From: Brasilonema bromeliae SPC951
GTDB taxonomy: Bacteria > Cyanobacteriota > Cyanobacteriia > Cyanobacteriales > Nostocaceae
Assembly (NCBI RefSeq): GCF_012912135.1
Contig: NZ_QMEB01000022.1
Location: 4,481 to 40,905, forward strand
DNA length: 36,425 nt
Direction of reading: 5' to 3'
Below, one piece after another: positions 19,527-26,571 of this stretch (position 1 is the stretch's first letter; each line of letters starts with the position of its first letter). The translations under genes were made by a program, and so were the position numbers. Under the pieces are notes generated by a model. The model worked only from the letters and a program-made list of their open reading frames with translations. It searched no databases and had not been told where the DNA came from.

Positions 19527-19557
19527 CCGCGCGCGTAATCTTTGATTACGCGCGCGG
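19527..19557. repeat. Perfect 14-bp hairpin resembling a TnpB-element right-end hairpin
   Basis: CCGCGCGCGTAATC (19527-19540), loop TTT, GATTACGCGCGCGG (19544-19557). The apical TAATCTTTGATT (19536-19547) is identical to 21064-21075 in the right end of the TnpB element, while the supporting stems are entirely different. It may be the remnant right end of a second element. Confidence 0.6.
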
Positions 19558-19601
19558 ATACATGGACCTCCGCGCTTGTCGATTCCCGGAGCCTGATCCT
19601 G

Positions 19602-19701
19602 AAAAAATGGGCAGGCTTAATAAGAATGAGTATTCGACTACGACGACAGATCAACAGACGTTCGCGTAGCGTCTCCTCCGGAGACAGCCTGCCCATTTTT
19701 T
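19602..19701. repeat. Inverted-repeat module upstream of tnpB
   Basis: Perfect 16-bp arms AAAAAATGGGCAGGCT (19602-19617) and AGCCTGCCCATTTTTT (19686-19701) enclose 68 bases. That interior holds a smaller palindromic repeat (TTCGCGTAGCGTCTCC, then TCCGGAGA). The right arm ends in seven Ts, so the forward transcript could terminate here. It could be a terminator, a miniature element or part of the left end. Confidence 0.6.
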
Positions 19702-19772
19702 TGCGGCAAATTCGACCCCTCGATGGGGATGAGGCAAGCATTTACTGGGTGCGATTCTTTTAGTAAAAGCGC

Positions 19773-19778
19773 TATAAT
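19773..19778 (+). promoter_or_regulatory. -10 box just upstream of tnpB
   Basis: TATAAT ends seven bases before the first ATG of tnpB (19785). If used, transcription would start at or inside the first codons, giving a leaderless message or a start at the ATG at 19794. No good -35 is visible. Confidence 0.35.
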
Positions 19779-19784
19779 CATTGT

Positions 19785-21044
19785 ATGTTAATCATGAACT
19801 ATCGTTATCGAATTTATCCCGACGCCACTCAACAAACCGTTTTGTTTGAGTGGATGGAGATTTCTCGTAATGCTTATAACTATGCGTTACGAGAAATCAA
19901 GGATTGGTGCAATAGCCGGAAATGCATGATTGACCGATGCTCTTTAGAACAAGAATATATCTTACCAGCAGACTTGAAATTCCCAAGTGAAGTGCAACAG
20001 TTGAATGCGTTGCCACGTGCAAAGAAAGAATTCCCAAGGCTGGGCGAGGTACCTTCTCAGGTTTTACAGCAAGCTATCAAACAACTACACCGCGCTTGGG
20101 AATGTTTTACCGAGCGCGGTTTTGGCTTTCCGCGATTTAAAAAATATGGGCAGCTTAAATCTTTGCTGTTTCCGCAATTTAAAGAAAATCCTGTTACTGG
20201 AAAGCATTTAAAATTACCGAAAATCGGTTTGATTTTTATTAACCTGCACCGTCCGATTCCTGATGGATTTGATGTAAAGCAGGTCCGTATTTTTAAAAAG
20301 GCCGATAGGTGGTATGCATCTGTCTGCATTCAATGTAATGTTAGTGTTCCTGACTCAAAACCACATGGTCACCCTGTTGGTGTAGACGTAGGGTTAGAAA
20401 AGTTTTTAGCAACTAGCGATGGTGATCTCGTAAAGCCGCCTAGATTTTTTCAAACAATGCAAAGCAAGCTGAAATTGCTGCAACGCAGATTATCTAGAAA
20501 ACAAAAGCGGTCGAAAAACTACGAGAAACAACGTCTAAAAGTTGCAAGAATGCATCACACAATAGACAATACTCGAAAAGATTTCCATTTCAAACAAGCT
20601 CATGCTCTTTGCGACACCGGAGATATGATCTTCATGGAAGATCTAGATTACTCTAAGATGGCAAAAGGAATGCTGGGCAAGCATATGCTTGATGCAGGAT
20701 TTGGTCAATTCCGAACTATTACCAAGTATATATGTTGGAAACGAGGAAAATTTTTTGCACAGGTTGATTCTAGGGGAACTTCTCAAGAGTGTCCAGAGTG
20801 TGGTGCAGTTACAAAAAAAGACTTGAAAACTAGAGTACATCACTGTTTGGTTTGTGGATATACCACAGACAGGGATGTCGCTAGTGGTCAAGTCATCAGA
20901 AATCGAGGCATAGCCTCAATTAGTACGCCAGGGCTTGGCGGAACGAAAACTGCCTGCGCAGTCGATCTACCGGGGACGAAGATATCTTCGTCTAGGCAAG
21001 TGACGAAATCTCGCAAGAGAAAAACCAGGAATGCTAAGTTGTGA
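19785..21044 (+). CDS. tnpB: TnpB RNA-guided nuclease of a solo IS200/IS605-type element
   Basis: 419 residues, a full-length TnpB. These proteins use a right-end RNA (omega RNA) to cut DNA next to a short motif and help maintain their element. The RuvC triad is complete: Asp201 (GVDVGLEKF), Glu285 (MEDLDYSKM), Asp364 (TDRDVASGQ). The zinc-finger cysteines Cys336, Cys339, Cys354 and Cys357 are present. The C-terminus is rich in Lys and Arg. No tnpA lies nearby, so this is an IS1341-like solo element that cannot move without help. The frame is intact, but the right-end hairpin just downstream is interrupted. Start either at ATG 19785 or ATG 19794. Confidence 0.95.
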   Translation: MLIMNYRYRIYPDATQQTVLFEWMEISRNAYNYALREIKDWCNSRKCMIDRCSLEQEYILPADLKFPSEVQQLNALPRAKKEFPRLGEVPSQVLQQAIKQLHRAWECFTERGFGFPRFKKYGQLKSLLFPQFKENPVTGKHLKLPKIGLIFINLHRPIPDGFDVKQVRIFKKADRWYASVCIQCNVSVPDSKPHGHPVGVDVGLEKFLATSDGDLVKPPRFFQTMQSKLKLLQRRLSRKQKRSKNYEKQRLKVARMHHTIDNTRKDFHFKQAHALCDTGDMIFMEDLDYSKMAKGMLGKHMLDAGFGQFRTITKYICWKRGKFFAQVDSRGTSQECPECGAVTKKDLKTRVHHCLVCGYTTDRDVASGQVIRNRGIASISTPGLGGTKTACAVDLPGTKISSSRQVTKSRKRKTRNAKL

Positions 21045-21175
21045 GACTTAGAAGCCCCCACCATAATCTTTGATTTGGTGAACCCAGTACTGAAGGAGGG
21101 TTTCCCTCACGCTTGTTCTGGTGTTAGCCGTCAGGCGTGCCGTAGGCATACCCGAAGGGTGGGGGAGGATGTCAC
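21045..21175 (+). mobile_element. Right end / omega-RNA 3' region of the TnpB element, split by an insertion
   Basis: CCCCCACCA (21055-21063), loop TAATCTTTGATT (21064-21075), TGGTG (21076-21080), then 81 foreign bases, then GGGG and GAGGATGTCAC ending at about 21175. Removing 21081-21161 restores a perfect 9-bp stem CCCCCACCA/TGGTGGGGG, the kind of terminal hairpin expected at a TnpB right end. The exact element boundary after GTCAC is an inference. Confidence 0.65.
21081..21161. repeat. 81-bp palindromic repeat inserted in the TnpB right end
   Basis: It contains the core GGAGGGTTTCCCTC (21095-21108), shared exactly with 2266-2279 and 36390-36403, and GTCAGGCGTGCCGTAGGC-type sequence as in other modules here. 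GGTG occurs at both borders (21077-21080 and 21158-21161), a possible short target duplication. Confidence 0.65.
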
Positions 21176-21416
21176 ATTCTTTTAAGGTAACGTGTACCAA
21201 ATATATTTGCGAAATAGCAATCCTAATAACCTGAGCAGCATCTTCACTGGTGCGCCAGGGCGAGTCCGCCGCAATATGTCCTTTGGCAATTCCTGTCATG
21301 GTGATTGGGCGGCTGGCGGTGGATCGAACTGGCAAGGGTGAGTGCCGACACCGCCAGCAATGTTGCAGGAAGTATTAGCGTTGCCTAAAGGTTTCAAGTC
21401 ATGACACTATCTTTAG
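21176..21416 (-). pseudogene. Possible gene remnant next to the TnpB element
   Basis: On the reverse strand a signal-peptide-like stretch (LILPATLLAVSALTLASS, about 21383-21330) and, in another frame just downstream, RPITMTGIAKGHIAADSPWR and SEDAAQVIRIAISQIYLVHV (about 21312-21180) look protein-like. They would need a frame change to join. The second frame then runs into the TnpB right end. I do not recognise a family. It may be a decayed exported protein or chance. Confidence 0.3.
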
Positions 21417-22682
21417 CTACCCCCGATCGCGTTCCCAATCACCAATGACTTTTTGCAAATACCAATCCTCCGACATTCCAGGATAGTCATACTTCGCTTG
21501 ATCAATCAATCTTTGGGCCATTTCCCAATATCCCCCAACTAGTCTCAACAAGCGTTGTCGTAGCAAGTTATACTTTGCTTTTTCGGAGTGAGAACTAGGG
21601 GAGTGAATTTTCTTTAGACTATCTAAGACTTGTTGGTAATTTCCCCAGTCTTCTTTTTCACAAAATATACTTGCTGCACGCTGATAATCTTCAACAGCAC
21701 GTTCCATTTCTTCTAAGCAAGTGTAGGCAATGCCACGATTGTAGTAAGCTGTTGCATCATCAGGATTTATTTGCAGTGCTTGGGTATAGTCGTTAATTGC
21801 GCCAAGGTAATTCCCCATGACTCGATAGGCATTACCTCTAGCAATATACAGCATTGCATCTTGGGGTTGCATTTGGAGTGCAGAGTTGAAATCGGCGATC
21901 GCCCCTTGATGATCTCCTAAATAAGAACGCGCTTTTCCTCGGTTGCGGTAAACAATTGCATCATCAAAATTCAGTCGCAGCGCTTGGTTAAAGTCTGAGA
22001 TAGCCTCCCGATAGTTACCCAACTTGCAACGCACCACCCCTCGACAGCAGTAGGCTTGTGCATCCTGTGGATCAACCCGCAAAGCCCAGTTTAAATCCTC
22101 CATTGCTTCGCGGGTGTCTCCTTTTTCTGCCTTTTCTAGTAACTGCGTGAAATATTCTTTTTCGGATTTGAGTGGTGCAATTATGGGACTTGGTTGTACA
22201 AAAGCAGGTTTTTCCTTTGGTTGAAGCTGTTTAATCTTTTCTAGACACAGGCGACAATTCTCTGCGTCCTTTTGTTGCAAATATAATTCTGCTGCTTTTT
22301 TAAAGTTGGCGATCGCATCTTGAATATACCCTTGTTTACGGTGCACGGTTCCCCGTAAATTATAAGCAGCCGCATAATTTACATTTAAACGAATAGCTTG
22401 ATCTACATCCGCAAGCGCCCCTGGCAGATTTTTTAGCGCCATTCGTCCCAAGGCGCGACAGTAATAAGCCTCTACACTTTGGGGATTTAATTTCAGCGCT
22501 TCTGTGAAGTCAGAAACAGCATTCAACATTTCTCCTAAATCATAGTATGCTAGACCCCGTTGATAGTAAGCTTCAGCAAAGTAAGGTGTTAGCTGCAAAG
22601 CACGGGTAAATTCTTGAATGGCTTCAGCATAGTCTTTTTGCTTGGCTCTTTCCAATCCTTTATTGTAAAATTCGTCATTCAT
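21417..22682 (-). CDS. Tetratricopeptide-repeat protein
   Basis: 421 residues made of TPR units: at least three N-terminal repeats (EAIQEFTRALQLTPYFAEAYYQRGLAYYDLGE and so on), a spacer at about 130-180, then at least five more up to about 340, ending in a non-TPR helical tail. TPRs form superhelical protein-binding surfaces. There is no signal peptide, membrane segment or enzyme domain, so it is probably a cytoplasmic scaffold or co-chaperone. ATG 22682 starts MNDEFYNKGLERAKQ directly at the first repeat; the ribosome site is weak. It is divergent from sfsA with about 118 bases between them. Partner unknown. Confidence 0.92.
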   Translation of the reverse strand: MNDEFYNKGLERAKQKDYAEAIQEFTRALQLTPYFAEAYYQRGLAYYDLGEMLNAVSDFTEALKLNPQSVEAYYCRALGRMALKNLPGALADVDQAIRLNVNYAAAYNLRGTVHRKQGYIQDAIANFKKAAELYLQQKDAENCRLCLEKIKQLQPKEKPAFVQPSPIIAPLKSEKEYFTQLLEKAEKGDTREAMEDLNWALRVDPQDAQAYCCRGVVRCKLGNYREAISDFNQALRLNFDDAIVYRNRGKARSYLGDHQGAIADFNSALQMQPQDAMLYIARGNAYRVMGNYLGAINDYTQALQINPDDATAYYNRGIAYTCLEEMERAVEDYQRAASIFCEKEDWGNYQQVLDSLKKIHSPSSHSEKAKYNLLRQRLLRLVGGYWEMAQRLIDQAKYDYPGMSEDWYLQKVIGDWERDRG

Positions 22683-22800
22683 GGCGTTTCTTTGAACAAT
22701 GAAGTCAGGATACAGGTTGAAAAGTGAAATACTTTAATCTTTACACTTCATACTTAAATCTTCCGTTGACTCATTTCAAATTGTTAATGAAAATCACAAA

Positions 22801-23589
22801 ATGACTAACGACTACCTTTACCGCTACCCACCGTTGTATCCTGGTATCTTGCTGAAACGCTACAAGCGATTTTTTGCCGATGTTGAACTTGCTTCTGGGG
22901 AAATAGTAACAGCCCACTGCCCCAATACAGGACCAATGACAGGAGTTTCTACTCCTGGTAGTGCAGTGCAGCTGTCTTACAGTGATAACCCTAGCCGCAA
23001 ACTTCCCTATACCTGGGAAATGATCCAAGTACATGACAATGAACCAACTTGGGTAGGTATAAATACGAATCTTCCCAATAGGATTATCAAATTAGCTTTA
23101 GAAACATACCTTTTTCCAGAATTGGGAAACTATAGCCAAATTCGTCCTGAAGTTTCTTATGGAGAAAATAAATCAAGTCGGGTAGATTTCTTGTTATCTC
23201 CACATACAAACCTCAACGTTCCATCTGGCGATTTGTTTTTAAAAAGTGATCATTTACTTTTAACCAAAAATGCTTGTCCTATATATCTTGAAATCAAAAA
23301 TACAACTTTGGCGCAGGGGAAATTAGCACTTTTTCCAGACACAGAAACAACACGAGGACAAAAGCATTTGCGAGAACTGACAGCACTCTTACCTCAAAAT
23401 CGTGCCGTCATGCTTTACTTTATAAATCGAAGTGATTGCACTGAATTTGCTCCTGGCGATAGTACTGACCCTGTGTATGGTAAATTATTCAGGCTTGGAA
23501 TCGAGCTTGGTTTAGAAATTTTGCCTTGCCGTTTTGAAGTTAACCCAGAAGGTGTGCGTTATTTAGGTTTAGCAGAATGTCAGTTTTGA
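22801..23589 (+). CDS. sfsA: SfsA-family nucleic-acid-binding/nuclease protein
   Basis: 262 residues, slightly longer than E. coli SfsA. The family was named for sugar-fermentation stimulation and is now viewed as a nucleic-acid-binding protein with a nuclease-like fold. Seen: the N-terminal OB-like part RYKRFFADVELASGE and the conserved AHCPNTGPMTG, then the PD-(D/E)XK core with Asp in SSRVDFLL and Glu/Lys in IYLEIKNTTL, followed by FPDTETTRGQKHLREL, typical of the family. A stretch around residues 145-155 (LFLKSDHLLLTKN) is longer than in E. coli. The start has no ribosome site. Confidence 0.95.
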   Translation: MTNDYLYRYPPLYPGILLKRYKRFFADVELASGEIVTAHCPNTGPMTGVSTPGSAVQLSYSDNPSRKLPYTWEMIQVHDNEPTWVGINTNLPNRIIKLALETYLFPELGNYSQIRPEVSYGENKSSRVDFLLSPHTNLNVPSGDLFLKSDHLLLTKNACPIYLEIKNTTLAQGKLALFPDTETTRGQKHLRELTALLPQNRAVMLYFINRSDCTEFAPGDSTDPVYGKLFRLGIELGLEILPCRFEVNPEGVRYLGLAECQF

Positions 23590-23639
23590 GCCTTCAGCAG
23601 CAGGGGAAGCTTGGCAACTAAATGATGCTGCTGCTTATT

Positions 23640-25886
23640 CTACTTCTGGTGAAGAACCTGCTGTAAAGCCTGCAATAATTCCTTAACTGTGTAAGGCTTC
23701 GGTAAAAATGATTTGACACCATTGCCCACTGTTGCTAGTTTAGTGGTGAACATCAGTCCGCTAGTTGCAAGAATTTTGACTTGTGGATTGATTTTTTGCA
23801 AAGTACGCATGACAGTGAAACCATCTAAAGCGGGTAGCATCATATCAATCAACACAGCACTAATTTCGTTCTTACGTTGAGCATATAGGGCGATCGCCTC
23901 AATACCATCGCTCGCAGTCAGAATTTTATAGTTGTATGCTTCTAACGAAGCTTTGGTAATTTCTTGAATCGACGGTTCATCATCCACAATCAGAATAACT
24001 TCTCCATGTCCTGCAAAAACTTCCACCATCACCAGTGGCGGTGTTTCTATTCCCTGCACTGCTGGTAAGTAAACCTTAAAAGACGTGCCAGATCCCACTT
24101 CACTGTACACATTCACAAATCCACCGTGACTTTTGACAATGCCAATAACAGTAGAAAGACCTAGTCCCGTACCTTTACCTTGTTCTTTGGTTGTGAAAAA
24201 TGGCTCAAAAATTCTATCGATGATTTCATGATCAATGCCAACTCCAGTATCGGAAACAGTTATCAAGATATAGGGGCCAGTTTTGGCTTCCAAATGCATT
24301 TGAGCATAGCTTTCATCAATAAAAAAATTTTCAGCACAGATACTCAAAGTACCGCCATCAGGCATAGCATCACGGGCGTTGACGCAAAGGTTCATCAGCA
24401 CCTGATGAAGTTGTGTCCCATCTCCAGAAACTAGCCACAGATCTTGCGGTACATCCGCATAAGCTTCGATAAATTTTGGGAACGTTTCTCTAATAATTTT
24501 TGTGACTTCCCTGATGAGGTGTTTGGGTTGTAAAGTTATGCGCTTCCCTTCTACACCTCGCGCGAATGACAAAACCTGCTTAACGAGTTCAGCTCCTCGT
24601 TTGGCACTGTTTTCTAGTATTTCTAGCAGGTGATTATCTTGCTCGTAGACATGGGGGAATTTTAGAGGTAATAATTGAGCCACTGCCAAAATTGGCGTCA
24701 GGATGTTGTTTAAGTCGTGGGCGATACCACTAGCCAAAGTACCAATACTTTCCAAGCGTTGGGCGCGGAACAATTGCGCTTCCAAAAGTTTTTTCTCAGT
24801 AATATTTGTGTCAACAGTCAGAATAGACTTGGGCTTTCCATTTTGATCACATACTAATGTCCACCGGGTTCCAATGAGAATTTCCTTGCCACTTTTGGTA
24901 ACTTTAGTGACCTCGCCTTGCCACTGACCTTTACTAATAACAATTGAAAAAGCAGCTTCGACTTCTGAGGACTGTTCCTTGTACAGAACCTGACTGGCAT
25001 TTTTACCAAATACCTCTTGAGCCTGCCATCCGTAAAGATTTTCTGCACCTTGATTCCAGAATATAATGCAGTTATCTAAATCTCGCACAAAAATCGCATC
25101 AGTAGTCACATCAAGCAAAGCCGCTTGTTGACGAATTTGCTCTTCAGCAAGTTTACGCTCACTAATGTCGATGCTAGCGCAGGTGATGCCTACAACTTCT
25201 TGCGACTCATTATGTAATGGTTCTACAGTTAAGTCATAATACTTCGTTCCTTGGGCGGTTGTGATAGATACTTCCTCTTTGGTTCCTATACCCGTGGTGA
25301 GTACACCACGTTTAATAATCGTCATATGTTCAGCATCTTCAGCACGGAGCAAATCTGAATCTTGTTTGCCTAACATCTCCTCAGGTGTGGAGGCAAAATT
25401 GGGGTTGTAAACCCAGGTGTAGCGTAAATCCTGATCCTGGTTAAAAACAACAATTGGCGAATTTTTTAAAGCTACCCGAAATCGCTCCTCACTGCGTCGC
25501 CGTGCTTCCTCCGTTCGCTGACGCTCAATAGCATACCGCATTGAGCGCACCAGTAAGTCACCATTAACTTGCCCCTTGACCAGATAATCTTGTGCTCCCT
25601 CTTGCATAGCTTTAATTGCCAAAGTTTCATCATCAAAACCTGTCAGCACAATAATGGGAATGGCTGGAACTTGATGATGGATTTTAATAAATGTTTCTAA
25701 TCCTTGACTATCCGGAAGTAAAAGGTCTAGCAAAATAACATCAAAGCTTTCTTGCTCCAAAAAGCGCAGCGCTTCGTCCAATTGCTCCGCTTGCTTCAGG
25801 TGGAACTTTACAGAAGAGACATCTTGTAAAAACTCTTCTAAAAGAACGACATCACCAGGATTGTCTTCTACTAATAAAATTTTCAT
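23640..25886 (-). CDS. Hybrid sensor histidine kinase (REC-PAS-PAS-HisKA-HATPase-REC)
   Basis: 748 residues, cytoplasmic, with no membrane segment. Domains in order: receiver 1-120 with phospho-acceptor Asp54; a PAS-like domain at about 135-245 ([20 protein letters not shown]); a second PAS at about 252-365 ([18 protein letters not shown]); HisKA with His390 in [11 protein letters not shown]; an ATPase with N-box [16 protein letters not shown] and G-boxes DTGVGID and [11 protein letters not shown]; a C-terminal receiver with Asp681. All phosphotransfer residues are intact. A receiver at each end suggests input from another kinase and relay output to a further partner. The neighbouring regulator and GAF/PAS kinase are upstream in the same direction, 241 bases away. 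Signal unknown. Confidence 0.95.
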   Translation of the reverse strand: MKILLVEDNPGDVVLLEEFLQDVSSVKFHLKQAEQLDEALRFLEQESFDVILLDLLLPDSQGLETFIKIHHQVPAIPIIVLTGFDDETLAIKAMQEGAQDYLVKGQVNGDLLVRSMRYAIERQRTEEARRRSEERFRVALKNSPIVVFNQDQDLRYTWVYNPNFASTPEEMLGKQDSDLLRAEDAEHMTIIKRGVLTTGIGTKEEVSITTAQGTKYYDLTVEPLHNESQEVVGITCASIDISERKLAEEQIRQQAALLDVTTDAIFVRDLDNCIIFWNQGAENLYGWQAQEVFGKNASQVLYKEQSSEVEAAFSIVISKGQWQGEVTKVTKSGKEILIGTRWTLVCDQNGKPKSILTVDTNITEKKLLEAQLFRAQRLESIGTLASGIAHDLNNILTPILAVAQLLPLKFPHVYEQDNHLLEILENSAKRGAELVKQVLSFARGVEGKRITLQPKHLIREVTKIIRETFPKFIEAYADVPQDLWLVSGDGTQLHQVLMNLCVNARDAMPDGGTLSICAENFFIDESYAQMHLEAKTGPYILITVSDTGVGIDHEIIDRIFEPFFTTKEQGKGTGLGLSTVIGIVKSHGGFVNVYSEVGSGTSFKVYLPAVQGIETPPLVMVEVFAGHGEVILIVDDEPSIQEITKASLEAYNYKILTASDGIEAIALYAQRKNEISAVLIDMMLPALDGFTVMRTLQKINPQVKILATSGLMFTTKLATVGNGVKSFLPKPYTVKELLQALQQVLHQK

Positions 25887-26071
25887 TTTTTTTAGTTATT
25901 AGTCATTTGTTATTAGTTATAACCTGACACTTTTCTCTCGTTCCTATGCTCAGCATGAGAACAAGAGAGCCTGAAGGTCAAGTCTCGACTTAAGTTGAAC
26001 TGATGCACCCGTTGCATTCATGACTTACACCCTCCGGAGGGAGCCAGCGCTATCAAAAAAAGAATTCTTAA

Positions 26072-26099
26072 TTTTGAATTTTGAATTTTGAATTTTGAA
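26072..26099. repeat. Heptanucleotide tandem repeat, four copies
   Basis: TTTTGAA occurs four times without a break. Seven-base tandem repeats (STRRs) are typical of heterocyst-forming cyanobacteria. It sits between the response regulator and hybrid kinase genes. Confidence 0.9.
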
Positions 26100-26127
26100 T
26101 TTGAGCGAAGCGAGTGGGGTGAGGTCA

Positions 26128-26571
26128 TCACTCCGGAGGTAGCTTGACAACAGTGAACCAAAAACTTTCTATTGAATGTACTATTTTGACAAACTGGTCG
26201 AAGTCAACAGGTTTTTTGATGTAGCAGTTAGCACAGAGATTATAGGCTCTTAAAACATCTTCTTCAGCCCCAGATGTCGTTAAAACAACTACAGGAATAC
26301 GTTTAAGGATTTGATCTGCTTTGATTTCTGCCAGCACCTCCCTTCCATCTTTTCTAGGCAAGTTTAAATCAAGCAGGATGAGATCAGGAGTGGGTACCTG
26401 AGTATAGTTTTCCTGTTTGCGTAAGAATGCTATGGCTTCTACGCCATCCGCCGCAACACTCAAGTTCACGGAGATTTTGCTGTCTTCGAGAGCAATCTGG
26501 GTTAATTGCACATCGCCGGGGTTGTCTTCCACTAGCAAAATCTCAATAGGCATGATTGATTCAAAGCTCAC
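26128..26571 (-). CDS. Rcp1-like single-domain response regulator
   Basis: 147 residues, a receiver domain only. Phospho-acceptor Asp68 ([13 protein letters not shown]), acidic pocket Glu and Asp in LLVEDNPGD, Thr98/Thr99 and the conserved Lys in CYIKKPVDF are all present. [13 protein letters not shown] is typical of Rcp1, the partner of cyanobacterial phytochrome kinases. The start is GTG 26571, overlapping the TGA of the upstream kinase as GTGA, with AGGA nine bases upstream; an ATG at 26553 is less well supported. The overlap implies translational coupling and a dedicated kinase-regulator pair. There is no DNA-binding domain, so output is by protein interaction or further phosphotransfer. 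Confidence 0.95.
   Translation of the reverse strand: MSFESIMPIEILLVEDNPGDVQLTQIALEDSKISVNLSVAADGVEAIAFLRKQENYTQVPTPDLILLDLNLPRKDGREVLAEIKADQILKRIPVVVLTTSGAEEDVLRAYNLCANCYIKKPVDFDQFVKIVHSIESFWFTVVKLPPE

Larger units (their letters stand above)
19415..19784. other. Hairpin-rich region between moaA and tnpB
   Basis: No gene. It contains the moaA upstream region (19415-19500), a perfect GC-rich hairpin (19527-19557), a 100-base inverted-repeat module (19602-19701) and a TATAAT before tnpB. The left end of the TnpB element must lie somewhere here, but I cannot place it. Confidence 0.6.

Noticed and set aside
19754-21184. ATTCTTTTA at 19754-19762 and 21176-21184 as a target duplication of the TnpB element
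   Set aside because: IS200/IS605-type elements do not make target duplications, and the left copy lies too close to the tnpB start; probably chance.
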